Positions 9,945 through 17,731 of a stretch of DNA of 64,000 nt are shown one piece after another. The notes beneath the pieces were generated by a model. It ran no database searches. It saw nothing but the letters and a program-made list of their open reading frames with translations, and was not told the origin of the DNA. Position 1 is the first letter of the stretch. Every line of letters begins with the position of its first letter. Made by a program: the position numbers and the translations under genes. Source of the DNA: Pelotomaculum terephthalicicum JT (GTDB lineage Bacteria > Bacillota > Desulfotomaculia > Desulfotomaculales > Pelotomaculaceae); NCBI RefSeq assembly GCF_022410535.1, contig NZ_JAKNBL010000004.1, positions 62,001-126,000 on the forward strand, in the 5' to 3' direction.

Positions 9945-10940
9945 TTATCCAAATTCCCCCGGATTGTTATGCATGATCATCGACTTTTTCTTGCTAAGCT
10001 CATCATCCAGCTCCATATAATCGGTATCGTCATCAATATCCGTTATAAATTCTTTTTTCGCTTTTTTAGGGTGTGTTTCTGATAATTGGCTATACAGATA
10101 TTCGGCGCTTAATCGTCCACTAACGCGGACTTCATTATACTCGCCATTTAACTCTTGCACCTTTTGATCCAAAAATGTTGTGCAGCCCTTTCCCCCACTG
10201 CATGGTGTGAACCATTGATGAATCTCTACTAAGGCCAGAACATCATCCCCGAATTTTTTATCATCAGCCATATCTGTTTTCAATGGACCTTCCGCATCAG
10301 ACATGAATTGTCGTTCTACATGTCCGACATCCTTTTTTCCTTCTTTGGGATCGTACGGACCATAAACTTTTGATTCTTTATAGTTTCCTTCTTTATCTAT
10401 TACCGAATATCCCCCCACCAGTTGGTTTACCCCCACACGTCTAGTGTGGCATTCATGAATGGGAACTTCATATTCCCCCCACGATGCTTTAAGATTTTCT
10501 CCCCAGAACCAAGGTAGCATATCTGGTATCTTAACTAATTTACCCCGTTTCATTTGCGCTGTTTCCGCTCTGCTACCCATCACACCGGACTCATTTTCCA
10601 GCGCAGGTTCATCATTTACCGGCAGTTCCGCCGCCTGTGCCGTCGCCTGCACAGTTTGGCTAATGGCATTATCCGGCAGCATATCTGTCTCATCTTCTTC
10701 AGATTCCATTCTCTGAATTGGCGGGCCGGCAGGCTGTTGCTGCAAATGAAATTTTAGCAGTTGAATAACCGCACTGTTGCCGATTGTTCTTTGAAGTTGC
10801 AGTATATTTTCTTGATTGCTTAAAAAGCCAGGGAGTAAGCCCCTCTGCTCAGTATTATGCTTAGAGGTTTTTGTTTTATCATGTTGTTTCCCGGAAATAT
10901 CATGATTATTGCCGTTCGTTTTGGGCGTTTTAGTAAACAT
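9945..10940 (-). CDS. Candidate deaminase toxin with eCIS-type leader
   Basis: A 331-residue protein in two parts. The N-terminal 90 residues carry the leader seen before DUF4157/eCIS-core domains (ILQLQRTIGNSAVIQLL at 46-62, then PPIQRMESEE), also present in the protein at 33195-33656. The C-terminal part has a pattern like zinc-dependent toxin deaminases: GHVERQF (His207, Glu209) and TPCSGGKGCTTFLD (Cys247, Cys253). The C-x5-C spacing is wider than the common C-x2-C, so the fold assignment is an inference. There is no signal peptide. I chose the ATG at 10940 because GGAGGGGCTA precedes it exactly as in the paralogue. No immunity gene is obvious next to it. It could be a contractile-injection-system cargo or a polymorphic toxin. 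Confidence 0.55.
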   Translation of the reverse strand: MFTKTPKTNGNNHDISGKQHDKTKTSKHNTEQRGLLPGFLSNQENILQLQRTIGNSAVIQLLKFHLQQQPAGPPIQRMESEEDETDMLPDNAISQTVQATAQAAELPVNDEPALENESGVMGSRAETAQMKRGKLVKIPDMLPWFWGENLKASWGEYEVPIHECHTRRVGVNQLVGGYSVIDKEGNYKESKVYGPYDPKEGKKDVGHVERQFMSDAEGPLKTDMADDKKFGDDVLALVEIHQWFTPCSGGKGCTTFLDQKVQELNGEYNEVRVSGRLSAEYLYSQLSETHPKKAKKEFITDIDDDTDYMELDDELSKKKSMIMHNNPGEFG

Positions 10941-10949
10941 TAGCCCCTC

Positions 10950-11045
10950 CATGAGAATAATTAGATCGAATAATTTGTCTAATTATGTCGAAGCGCATAA
11001 AAATAACAACGACCGCCGTAATAATCACAGCGGTCAACCGGCACA
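10950..11045 (-). promoter_or_regulatory. Conserved upstream region of leader-protein gene (hairpin plus shared box)
   Basis: Read on the minus strand, this region has a GACCGCTGTG...GGCGGTC hairpin followed by CGACATAATTAGACAAATTATT and then the ribosome site GGAGGGG. The same order occurs upstream of the paralogue at 33656, and the CGACAT..TATGACAAATTAT box also occurs upstream of the eCIS-core remnant at 14503. Conservation across three loci with different coding ends suggests a common promoter or regulator-binding site. Confidence 0.5.
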
Positions 11046-11176
11046 TTATTATGTTTTGTTTATATTTCGATAATAAATTACATTTTCCTTCTCATGGTTA
11101 CACATTTGAATTAATTACGTTATTGCCCTGCATCCGGACCATGACGGATAGCTTAAATTTTGAATACTATCGAAAT

Positions 11177-11446
11177 CTACCGCGCCAACCACCCGTAATC
11201 CTGCCTACAATCCACGATATAGTCAACATATACCGTCCGATCCTTAATCTGATACAGAATGAGATACCACTTCTCTGCGAACATCTTGTGATATTTATTG
11301 AGCGGTATAAATTCAGCGTTCAGAAACGGGAAACGCTCCGGCATTTGATGCAGGGAAAGGATGGTTTCCATAAGATCGTTTTTCATTCTGCGGGCGGCGG
11401 GGCTTTTCTGCGCCAGAAAACGGACATGGCCCGCCAGCATCTTTAG
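11177..11446 (-). pseudogene. RelE/ParE-family toxin, 5' end missing
   Basis: The reading frame encodes the C-terminal 85-90 residues of a RelE/ParE mRNA-interferase or gyrase-type toxin: HVRFLAQKSPAARRMKNDL, MPERFPFLN, KYHKMFAEKWYLILYQIKD and VYVDYIVDCRQDYGWL. The family normally begins about 12-15 residues earlier with a beta strand. Here the frame meets a stop just upstream of the ATG at 11440, and the sequence switches to the PIN fragment near 11447. Its cognate antitoxin lies further upstream at 11842-12171 on the same strand. The pair has therefore been split by an inserted piece of another gene. Probably inactive, although a short protein could be made from 11440. Confidence 0.7.
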
Positions 11447-11845
11447 CTACTCCTGTGTTAGATGAAATCAAAGAAATTAACGAGGGTGACTGTGTTGAAC
11501 TTGGAGTTATACTTATAGAGCCTGAACTTGAGCAGGTTATGCTGGCGGCAGAGAAAAAAAGGTCTCTTATCTTTTCAAGACAATTTATGTTTAATTCTTG
11601 CTAAAGAATATGGTCGGACGTGTGTAACGAATGACAAACTACTAAGGCAAAAGTGTGATGCTGAAGGCATACCGCTGATTTGGGGGATTGAACTAATTTG
11701 TATATTAGTGGAATCTGGCGGACTGCCCGTTAAACATGCAGAGGATATTATACTAAAAATACAAAAAATTAATCATAAATATATCACAGATAATATTGTG
11801 GAAAAAGCATTTATGAGACTAGGGTTACTTCCTGAATATCCCTAA
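11447..11845 (+). pseudogene. PIN-domain toxin fragment with frameshift
   Basis: The two halves of a PIN-domain protein lie in different frames. TPVLDEIKEINEGDCVELG... runs to about 11560, and LSFQDNLCLILAKE...CVTNDKLLRQKCDAEGIP continues to the TAA at 11845. The frame changes at a run of seven A residues (about 11553-11560), so a one-base indel, a sequencing error, or slippage is possible. The first 40 or so residues, which would hold the first catalytic aspartate, are absent. It sits inside a split ParE-Phd locus in the opposite direction, so it looks like debris from a recombination event. Confidence 0.65.
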
Positions 11846-12171
11846 AGATTCTCGCAACTATAAGCGGTGCCAGTTCCATGATTAGCATTAGCATCTATTA
11901 TTTTGCTTTTTAAGCTTTTTAAAAAAGCTTCTCCGTCTACCACCTGCCCAGACTCAATATCCCGCAACCCTGCCACAAGCCCTTTCATAAAACGCAATTC
12001 CTCCAGTTTTCGCTGATACTCTTCCACGGATTCAAGCACGGCCGCCGGCCTGCCATGCTGCGTTAAAATAATCGTCCGGCGGTTTTTCTTTAAGCTTTCA
12101 AGAATTTCAGAGGTATTGGCGCGAAATTCGGTAACCGGCTGAATATCAGTGGTTAAATCAAGGGGCTCCAT
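11842..12171 (-). CDS. Phd/YefM-family antitoxin
   Basis: A 109-residue antitoxin. The N-terminal DNA-binding fold is clear: DIQPVTEFRANTSEILESL, RRTIILTQHGRPAAVLESVEEYQ. The C-terminal region, which would wrap the toxin, includes LVAGLRDIESGQVVDGEAFL and then an odd tail (ANANHGTGTAYSCENL) that overlaps the end of the PIN fragment and may not be original. RBS GGGGGAAAGAAT precedes the ATG. It would bind the palindrome-like site just upstream and repress its own transcription. Its toxin partner is the truncated ParE at 11177-11446. Confidence 0.8.
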   Translation of the reverse strand: MEPLDLTTDIQPVTEFRANTSEILESLKKNRRTIILTQHGRPAAVLESVEEYQRKLEELRFMKGLVAGLRDIESGQVVDGEAFLKSLKSKIIDANANHGTGTAYSCENL

Positions 12172-12206
12172 ATTCTTTCCCCCTAAATCTTTTAAGTTAA
12201 TTATAA

Positions 12207-12246
12207 AAGACTTTTAAAAGACATGCAATAACCCTTAAAAGGTCTT
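12207..12246. promoter_or_regulatory. Putative antitoxin operator (imperfect inverted repeat)
   Basis: AAGACTTTTAAAAG (12207-12220) and CTTAAAAGGTCTT (12234-12246) are near inverted repeats 36 bases upstream of the antitoxin ATG. The same arrangement survives in the decayed copy at 9862-9901. Position and symmetry fit an autoregulatory Phd/YefM operator. Confidence 0.5.
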
Positions 12247-12412
12247 GCCGTCATTTACATACCACATATCCAATTGCCTGCCGGAACACTTTTAACAGCT
12301 GACGGTCAAATTTTTTATAAATTTAAATATATTTATTGACTTCTAGTATGCTTAAAGGTGTAGTATTCTAATGTAATGTATTACGAACAACAAAAACGGG
12401 GGGGAATTAATT

Positions 12413-13573
12413 ATGTTTAATTTTGATTTTTACAACCCGACACATATTGTATTCGGTAAAGACAGGCTTGGAGAGCTTGATAGACTTGTGCCTGCTAACG
12501 CAAAGGTATTGGTGACTTATGGCGGCGGCAGCGTTAAAAAGTTTGGGATACTTGACAGGGTCAAGGCTTCTTTGGGAGGCCGGGAGGTATATGAGTTCGA
12601 AGGAATAGAGCCAAATCCCAAATATAAAACATTAATAAAAGCATTGGAGGCTGTTCGTAATAACAATATCGATTTTCTACTTGCGGTAGGTGGCGGCTCT
12701 GTTATAGATGGAACAAAATTCATCGCAGTTGCGGCTCCATACGAGGAAGAACCTTCAAATCTCCTTAAATTTGGTATGAATCCGAATAAAAAGATTAAAA
12801 AAGCAATACCGCTTGGTACAGTGGTGACCTTACCGGCCACCGGATCGGAGATGAACAGTGGTTGTGTCATAAGTTATGAGGACGGGAAATTCGTACTTAT
12901 GAATGAGTTGCTATTTCCCAGGTTTTCAATATTAGACCCTACCCTCACATACACACTGCCTCAAGATCAAGTTGCGAATGGAATTGTTGACGCGTTTATT
13001 CATACAGTTGAACAGTATGTTACATTTCCCGCTGAAGGCAGATTCCAGGACCGTACGGCGGAAGGGATTCTACAGACTCTAATCGAGATTGGGAAAAAGA
13101 CCATTGGCAATCCAACCGATTACGATGCGAGGGCCAATCTTGCCTGGTGCGCGACCATGGCTCTGAATGGATTGATTGGCGCGGGTGTTCCACAAGACTG
13201 GAGCGCTCACATAATCGGACATGAATTAACAGCCATGTTTGGGATTGATCATGGTAAAACACTGGCTATATTGCTGCCATCTGTATGGAATGTGCAGAAA
13301 GAACAAAAACATGCGAAATTATTACAATATGCGGAACGTGTCTGGAATATAACTAATGGTGATGAAACGTCCCGTGTAGATTTAGCAATTAGCAAGACTC
13401 GTGATTTTTTTGAAGACTTGGGTATTAAAACACATTTGGCCGATTACAATGTTACCGCTGACAAAATTGATGATATTGTAAAAGCTTTGGAGAGACATGG
13501 CAAGACAGCATTGTCTGAAACACGAAAGGTAACATTAGCGGTAAGTCGTCAAATTTTAGAAGGCGCGATGTAA
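12413..13573 (+). CDS. yqhD: NADPH-dependent alcohol/aldehyde dehydrogenase, YqhD/BdhA family
   Basis: Iron/zinc-dependent type III alcohol dehydrogenase that reduces short-chain and toxic aldehydes with NADPH. At 386 residues it matches E. coli YqhD almost end to end: LVTYGGGSVKKFG, FLLAVGGGSVIDGTKF, TLPATGSEMN, QVANGIVDAFIHTVEQYV, LNGLIGAGVPQDW, HELTAMFGIDHGKTLAI. The metal ligands Asp and His (DAFIH) and two further His (GHELTA, DHGKT) are present. The GGGS motif in the nucleotide-binding site fits NADPH preference. It stands alone between two remnant-rich stretches, preceded by a G-rich ribosome site (GGGGGGG, nine bases before ATG). Confidence 0.93.
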   Translation: MFNFDFYNPTHIVFGKDRLGELDRLVPANAKVLVTYGGGSVKKFGILDRVKASLGGREVYEFEGIEPNPKYKTLIKALEAVRNNNIDFLLAVGGGSVIDGTKFIAVAAPYEEEPSNLLKFGMNPNKKIKKAIPLGTVVTLPATGSEMNSGCVISYEDGKFVLMNELLFPRFSILDPTLTYTLPQDQVANGIVDAFIHTVEQYVTFPAEGRFQDRTAEGILQTLIEIGKKTIGNPTDYDARANLAWCATMALNGLIGAGVPQDWSAHIIGHELTAMFGIDHGKTLAILLPSVWNVQKEQKHAKLLQYAERVWNITNGDETSRVDLAISKTRDFFEDLGIKTHLADYNVTADKIDDIVKALERHGKTALSETRKVTLAVSRQILEGAM

Positions 13574-13733
13574 AGGAGTGTATCTCTCTTACCCCTCCCC
13601 TATCATCCATCGGCCTAACCATTGCCGTGTTGTCTTTCGAACTTAGACTTTCGATCCAAATTGGTGAACCATTATGTAGCACAGTAATGGTCTCGTCCGC
13701 ATGCAATATTTGCCGTGCCCTTTGAATATCCAT
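13452..13733 (-). pseudogene. SspH-type spore protein copy with altered C-terminus
   Basis: The first 50 residues (MDIQRARQILHADETITVL, HNGSPIWIESLSSKDNT) are near identical to the intact SspH at 15286-15468. After VRE the sequence stops matching and runs antisense into the end of the yqhD gene, giving an unrelated 40-residue tail. The upstream 60 bases are also shared with the intact copy. It is probably a truncated duplicate; whether the hybrid is made in spores is unknown. Confidence 0.6.
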
Positions 13734-13786
13734 TATCATCCCTAATCTTTGGTTTTTATTGAATAATTCCCTCCCCAAAAAGGAAT

Positions 13787-13935
13787 TAATACACCTTGTT
13801 CGCTTATACAAACCTGCAAGCAAAAACCAGAGTCTATATTCAATATCTATAATTTCAGATTGAAAGAAGAAGGAGCCTGGATGCCTGCTGAAGTGGAACA
13901 ATACTTTTTCATCTTTACTGACTCCCTGAACCGCA
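13787..13935. other. Mosaic of gene remnants (DUF1232 tail, DUF6544 pieces)
   Basis: Bases 13787-13831 resemble 25812-25856, the 3' end of the DUF1232 gene. Next to it, the minus strand reads EIIDIEY, the last residues of the DUF6544 protein at 20808. Immediately after, the plus strand (about 13855-13910) reads RLKEEGAWMPAEVEQYF, an internal piece of the same protein in the opposite direction. Three short pieces in mixed orientations show repeated illegitimate recombination. Confidence 0.55.
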
Positions 13936-14028
13936 AGATTGAGCAAAACGTGTCTGAAATTATATTTTTGTCCTATACGGCCGGAATATACCACACGTTT
14001 TAAACTCTTTGATTGCTGAGGTAGCAAG

Positions 14029-14331
14029 ATGATAAACTTGTTAACCGGATTGGCGGCGGGATTCTTCGGAGGGCTTGTCGGCCTCGGCGGTGGGGTGATA
14101 ATGATCCCTCTGATGGCAGTCATCCTGAAAATGGGCCAGCTAAAGGCCCACGGCACAAGCCTTGTATCGCTGGTATTCACCGGAATATCGGGAGCTTTCA
14201 CCTATGCCTTAAATAGTTCGGTGGATATTACGGCCTCAATCCTTTTGGCGTCAACCGCCATATTCACCGCCAGGGCGGGCGCGCGCTTCGCCAATGCCCT
14301 AACAAAATGGAAACTCAAGAGATCCTTTTAA
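14029..14331 (+). pseudogene. TauE/SafE-family permease, truncated after 100 residues
   Basis: The N-terminal 40% of a TauE/SafE (DUF81) anion exporter, normally about 250 residues with eight membrane helices. Visible are GLAAGFFGGLVGLGGGVIMI, the family's glycine-rich first helix, and GTSLVSLVFTGISGAFTYAL. It ends with TKWKLKRSF and a stop where the family continues for about 150 residues. A smaller piece of a related gene is at 23713-23799. Probably non-functional. Confidence 0.75.
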
Positions 14332-14502
14332 GCCTTTCCATGCTCCCCGGGTTGAATTTCCAGATGTCGCGGTATGCCATGTCCAACAGAAATATCTCAT
14401 TTCCTTTTATCCTAAAATTTAATATTGCGACATGTTATGACAAATTATCGATATCTATTGAAGTATAATAGACTTAAACCTAAAAAGACGGGGGGACAGA
14501 AT

Positions 14503-15025
14503 ATGAGTCAAAAAGATCAATTACATAATAACAATAAAACAACGTCGGAACATCGCCTGCCCGTGTCAGGCTTCGATAATTCAAGCAATACGTTTCAACA
14601 GGCGCACCCCGCCGTGATTATCCAGCGAGCCATGTCTGCCCCCGGTTCGCTGTCTCCAGCAACTTCAGCGCTCAATTGGCAATCAGGCGGTAGCCGGGCT
14701 CTTGATGGCGGCAACCCGGGGAATTCAATCTGGTCCTATCCAGATGAAGGCTGTTGACGACGAGAAAGACATACAGTTGAAAAGCGATCCATTAAATAAA
14801 ACTCCACAAGCAGAGAATTCATTGCTTCCAAAAAATACTAATAACACAGGAATGCCTGAAGATATACAAGCAAAAATGGAAAGTGCATTAAATACGGGCT
14901 TTTCAGAAGTAAGGGTTCATCCCAATTCCCAAAAGGCAACTGATCTAGGTGCGTTAGCCTATACACGAGGCAATGACATATATTTCGCGCCAGGTAAATA
15001 TGAGCCCGGCAGCCGGGCGGAATGA
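14503..15025 (+). pseudogene. eCIS-core (DUF4157) protein, frameshifted and truncated
   Basis: From the ATG at 14503 (RBS GGGGGGACAGAAT) one frame gives a low-complexity leader ending at 14757. The next frame from about 14720 continues with GPIQMKAVDDEKDIQLK and then a DUF4157/eCIS-core start: GMPEDIQAKMESALNTGFSE, VRVHPNSQKATDLGALAYTR, GNDIYFAPGKYEPGSRAE. The frame ends at the place where the family has its HELTHVVQQ metallopeptidase-like motif, which is missing. A frameshift plus a 3' deletion is the simplest reading. The upstream box is shared with the two leader-protein genes. Confidence 0.7.
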
Positions 15026-15032
15026 TGCCGCC

Positions 15033-15251
15033 TTCAGTTTTTGCTATCATTCCACGGCGCCACACAAATGCCTGGCGTCTCCGATTATTCTGGATGTGGT
15101 GCTGGCCGTTGTATTCCTTGGTTCCTTGCTTTTCGGCAGGCCCCTGGTTCAGATATTCGCGGAATACGAGATGAAGGATGCCTTTCCGCAAGCATTGCGC
15201 GCGCACCCCAAATATGCTTATTTGAATAATATTCTCATAAACGTAAAGCAA
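15033..15251 (+). pseudogene. Fragment of a membrane protein
   Basis: The plus frame reads PIILDVVLAVVFLGSLLFGR, then PLVQIFAEYEMKDAFPQALR, without a start codon of its own and joined to the eCIS-core remnant. It looks like part of a multi-pass protein of the VC0807/septation-protein-A-like type (a hydrophobic helix ending in GRPL), but the assignment is weak. It is best seen as another remnant of this rearranged stretch. Confidence 0.35.
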
Positions 15252-15285
15252 TCCGGATCGGCATGTTTACGCAGCTTCCCTAAAT

Positions 15286-15468
15286 CTATTGTACTTCAAC
15301 CAACTCAGCGACGGGCACCTCTCTTACCTCTCCCGTGTCTTCTATCGGCCAAACCATTACTGTGTTGTTTTTCGAACTTAAACTTTTGATCCAAATTGGT
15401 GAACCATTATGCAGTACGGTAACGGTCTCGTCAGCAGACAATATCTGCCGTGCTCTTTGCATATCCAC
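15286..15468 (-). CDS. sspH: H-type small acid-soluble spore protein
   Basis: A 60-residue protein with the SspH pattern: an N-terminal D-x-Q-R-A-R-Q-I start, central VTVLHNGSPIWIKSL and an acidic end VPVAELVEVQ. H-type spore proteins are minor components of the spore core made under the forespore programme. Start is GTG with GAGGG upstream. It lies divergent from the spoVA-like operon that starts at 15743. A damaged duplicate is at 13452-13733. Confidence 0.85.
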   Translation of the reverse strand: MDMQRARQILSADETVTVLHNGSPIWIKSLSSKNNTVMVWPIEDTGEVREVPVAELVEVQ

Positions 15469-15742
15469 TATGATCCCTCAAATCTTTTGTTCTTGTTGAA
15501 TAATTTTTCCCCAAAAAAAGAATTAATACACCCTATTCGCCGAAGAAGCGGAGGGACGTTCTTTCTCGCTCCCGCTTGTTCAGGCCTTGAACTATGTTTA
15601 CCGTGATATACCAAGGATTTAAGAGACCAACTCTTTCATTTGAGAAAGTTGAGTTTGCCAATTAAATCTTAATTGAATATATTTTTTATCGCGGGGAACC
15701 ATTAAGTTTGTAATGAAATCTCAAATACGAGGAGGAAACGCA

Positions 15743-15949
15743 ATGACAGTCGGCTCCCAGGTAAAGCAGACATTATCCGGCCTAAAAAGCGCCCAGGCCA
15801 GTCTGGAATCCTTTGCTCTCCAGACACAAAACCAACAGGCAAAACAGCTTTACACCAATGCCGCTCAGCAAACAAAATCCATTATTGACACTCTGGAGCC
15901 AAGGATTAATGACATCGAAAACCAAGAACCCCAGTATAAAGGATTTTAA
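15743..15949 (+). CDS. DUF1657 protein, first gene of spoVA-type operon
   Basis: A 68-residue helical protein: MTVGSQVKQTLSGLKSAQAS, then a helix rich in Q and A and the family ending EPQYKGF. DUF1657 proteins occur in spoVA-2mob-type operons of heat-resistant spore formers; their biochemical role is not known. I chose the ATG at 15743, with GAGGAGG eight bases upstream, not the longer frame from 15713. A strong terminator-like hairpin follows, so read-through would set the level of downstream genes. Confidence 0.85.
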   Translation: MTVGSQVKQTLSGLKSAQASLESFALQTQNQQAKQLYTNAAQQTKSIIDTLEPRINDIENQEPQYKGF

Positions 15950-15967
15950 CGCTGCGGGTATCCCACA

Positions 15968-16001
15968 CCAGACCGGATCAGAGGATCCGGTCTGGGTTTT
16001 T
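15968..16001 (+). terminator. Strong hairpin after first DUF1657 gene
   Basis: CCAGACCGGATC (15968-15979), loop AGAG, and GATCCGGTCTGG (15984-15995) form a perfect 12-bp stem followed by GTTTTTGGG. It lies between the first and second genes of the operon, so it may be an attenuator or an mRNA 3' end that makes the first gene more abundant. Confidence 0.75.
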
Positions 16002-16058
16002 GGGTTTAATTTCATTTTTACATACAGAATATTGTAAAGCGAGAGAGGTAAATTAAGT

Positions 16059-16265
16059 ATGACAATAAGTGCGCAGGTCAGGCAAACCCTGGCCAGCCTT
16101 AAGGGCGTTCAGGCCACATTGGAAACCTTCGCTTCATCCGAGGAAAACCAGGAAGCGAAGGCTATACTACGTCGAAATACGCAACGAATTAACCATGTTG
16201 TAAGGGATATGGAAAAAAGACTCAGTGTTTTGGAATTTGAAGAGCCGCAATATAAAGGCTTCTAG
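16059..16265 (+). CDS. DUF1657 protein, second copy
   Basis: A 68-residue paralogue of the preceding gene: MTISAQVRQTLASLKGVQAT, LETFASSEENQEAKAIL and the shared EPQYKGF ending. GAGAGGT lies upstream of the ATG. Only 27 bases separate it from the DUF421 gene, so they form one transcript. The same fold seems to be repeated at the C-terminus of the DUF421 protein. Confidence 0.85.
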   Translation: MTISAQVRQTLASLKGVQATLETFASSEENQEAKAILRRNTQRINHVVRDMEKRLSVLEFEEPQYKGF

Positions 16266-16292
16266 CAATCACATTATTAAGGAGTAATTCTA

Positions 16293-17153
16293 ATGCCTGA
16301 ATGGTTAAATATTTTGCTCCGTTCTATTGGTTTATTTTTTCTCACCTTACTTCTTGTTCGTCTCATAGGAAAAAGGCAAACCTCCCGGTTGACCTTTTTT
16401 GATCTTATTACCGGTATTGTAACCGGGGTTATGGCTGCCGCCGTTTCCTTAAACCTAATCAAAGACTTGGCCAACGGTCTTATTGCCCTGGCGGTTTGGA
16501 CCGTATTCCCGGCGTTAATTTACGTTTTATCAATAAAATACAAAACGGTAAGAGATATCGTCCAGGGAAAAGAAACAGTCCTTATTAACCATGGTAAAGT
16601 CCTGGAAGATAAATTATTGGAAGCCCGTCTTACACCTGAAGATTTGTTAAGCCGGCTGCGCAAGAAAAATGTTTTTAATTTCGCCGACGTGGAATTCGCC
16701 GTGCTTGAACCTACCGGGGAGGTAAGTACCCTTCTTAAGAAAGATAAACAACCTCTTACCGCCAAGACTCTGGGTATAAACGTTGGGCAGGAAAGCGTAC
16801 CCCAGACGGTTATGCTTGACGGGATTATCATGGATGAACCGCTTACGGCAATGGGACTAAACAGGCGCTGGCTGCATACAGAATTGGAAAAAGTGGGAGT
16901 GGCGCCTGAAAACGTCTTTATCGGCCAAGTGGATTCCGTAGGACAATTATATCTTGACCTGTTTGACGATACTATTCAGGTACCTAAGCCCAAAACAAAA
17001 GAACTTGCCTATGCCACCATGAAAAAATGTCAGGCGGACTGTGAATTGTACGCCTTAGGGACAAAACAACCGGAGGCCAAGAAGATGTACGAAAAATCTT
17101 CTGAGATATTGTCGGAAGTAATTCAGGAATTAGAGCCTTTGCTTAAGCGGTAA
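16293..17153 (+). CDS. DUF421 (YetF-type) membrane protein fused to a DUF1657-like tail
   Basis: A 286-residue protein with three N-terminal membrane helices (about residues 6-25, 38-55, 60-80) followed by the soluble DUF421/YetF domain (KVLEDKLLEARLTPEDLLSR, LRKKNVFNFADVEFAVLEPT, GEVSTLLKKDKQPLT). The last 55 residues (LAYATMKKCQADCELYALG, IQELEPLLKR) resemble a DUF1657 unit. DUF421 genes are regular members of spoVA-2mob operons and are thought to act in the spore inner membrane. Start ATG has AAGGAG upstream. No enzymatic role is claimed. Confidence 0.85.
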   Translation: MPEWLNILLRSIGLFFLTLLLVRLIGKRQTSRLTFFDLITGIVTGVMAAAVSLNLIKDLANGLIALAVWTVFPALIYVLSIKYKTVRDIVQGKETVLINHGKVLEDKLLEARLTPEDLLSRLRKKNVFNFADVEFAVLEPTGEVSTLLKKDKQPLTAKTLGINVGQESVPQTVMLDGIIMDEPLTAMGLNRRWLHTELEKVGVAPENVFIGQVDSVGQLYLDLFDDTIQVPKPKTKELAYATMKKCQADCELYALGTKQPEAKKMYEKSSEILSEVIQELEPLLKR

Positions 17154-17178
17154 GGAAACACGCCTCAAGCTAAGGAAT

Positions 17179-17210
17179 GGGGACCACACCTCCTTTGGAG
17201 GAATGTCCCC
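17179..17210 (+). other. Imperfect hairpin upstream of spoVAC
   Basis: GGGGAC (17179-17184) pairs with GTCCCC (17205-17210), with an inner CTCC/GGAG stem; a partial repeat GGAATGTCCCC follows. It lies 98 bases after the DUF421 stop, just before the spoVAC ribosome site, and could modulate mRNA stability or translation. Confidence 0.4.
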
Positions 17211-17250
17211 GGTGGAATGTCCCCTAATCTGGTAAAGGAGGCTTTCTAAA

Positions 17251-17730
17251 TTGTCCAATAAGAAAAAGAAGAAATTAACTCCGGTACAACAGCAGTATCA
17301 TTCCTTTTCTAAAGCCAGGGAGCCTCAACGACCGGTTCTGCTAAATGTAATCAGGGCATTTTTAGCAGGGGGTACAATTTGTCTTCTAGGGCAATTTATT
17401 CAGGATTTTTTTCTCTGGAATTTTAATTTTACCGAGAAGACGGCAGGAGATCCGACAGCGGCCGTGTTGATTTTACTCTCAGTTATTCTAACCGCTTCAG
17501 GCGTCTATGATCATATCGCCCAATGGGCAGGCGCCGGAACAGCGGTGCCGGTAACCGGGTTTGCCAATTCCATTGCTTCGGCGGCTATCGAACACCGAAG
17601 TGAGGGATTTGTGCTTGGTGTTGGGGCAAGTATGTTTCAGCTGGCAGGTTCGGTAATCGTCTTTGGCGTTTTTGCCGCCTTTGTGGTTGCCCTCATTAAA
17701 ACTGCATTGACACTGTTGGGGGGCTCCTAG
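17251..17730 (+). CDS. spoVAC: Stage V sporulation protein AC
   Basis: Spore inner-membrane protein of the SpoVA channel that moves dipicolinic acid into the forespore and releases it in germination. At 159 residues it has normal length, with KKLTPVQQQYHSFSKAREPQ at the N-terminus and membrane segments AFLAGGTICLLGQFIQDFF, AAVLILLSVILTASGVYDH and a C-terminal VIVFGVFAAFVVALI. The motif AGAGTAVPVTGFANSIASAA is typical of SpoVAC. Start is TTG, with AAAGGAGG upstream. The spoVAD ATG follows its stop by one base, so the two are coupled. Confidence 0.93.
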   Translation: MSNKKKKKLTPVQQQYHSFSKAREPQRPVLLNVIRAFLAGGTICLLGQFIQDFFLWNFNFTEKTAGDPTAAVLILLSVILTASGVYDHIAQWAGAGTAVPVTGFANSIASAAIEHRSEGFVLGVGASMFQLAGSVIVFGVFAAFVVALIKTALTLLGGS

Positions 17731-17731
17731 C

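Noticed and set aside
10985-11446. A 153-codon plus-strand frame
   Set aside because: It is antisense to the clear RelE/ParE sequence and to the leader-gene upstream region.
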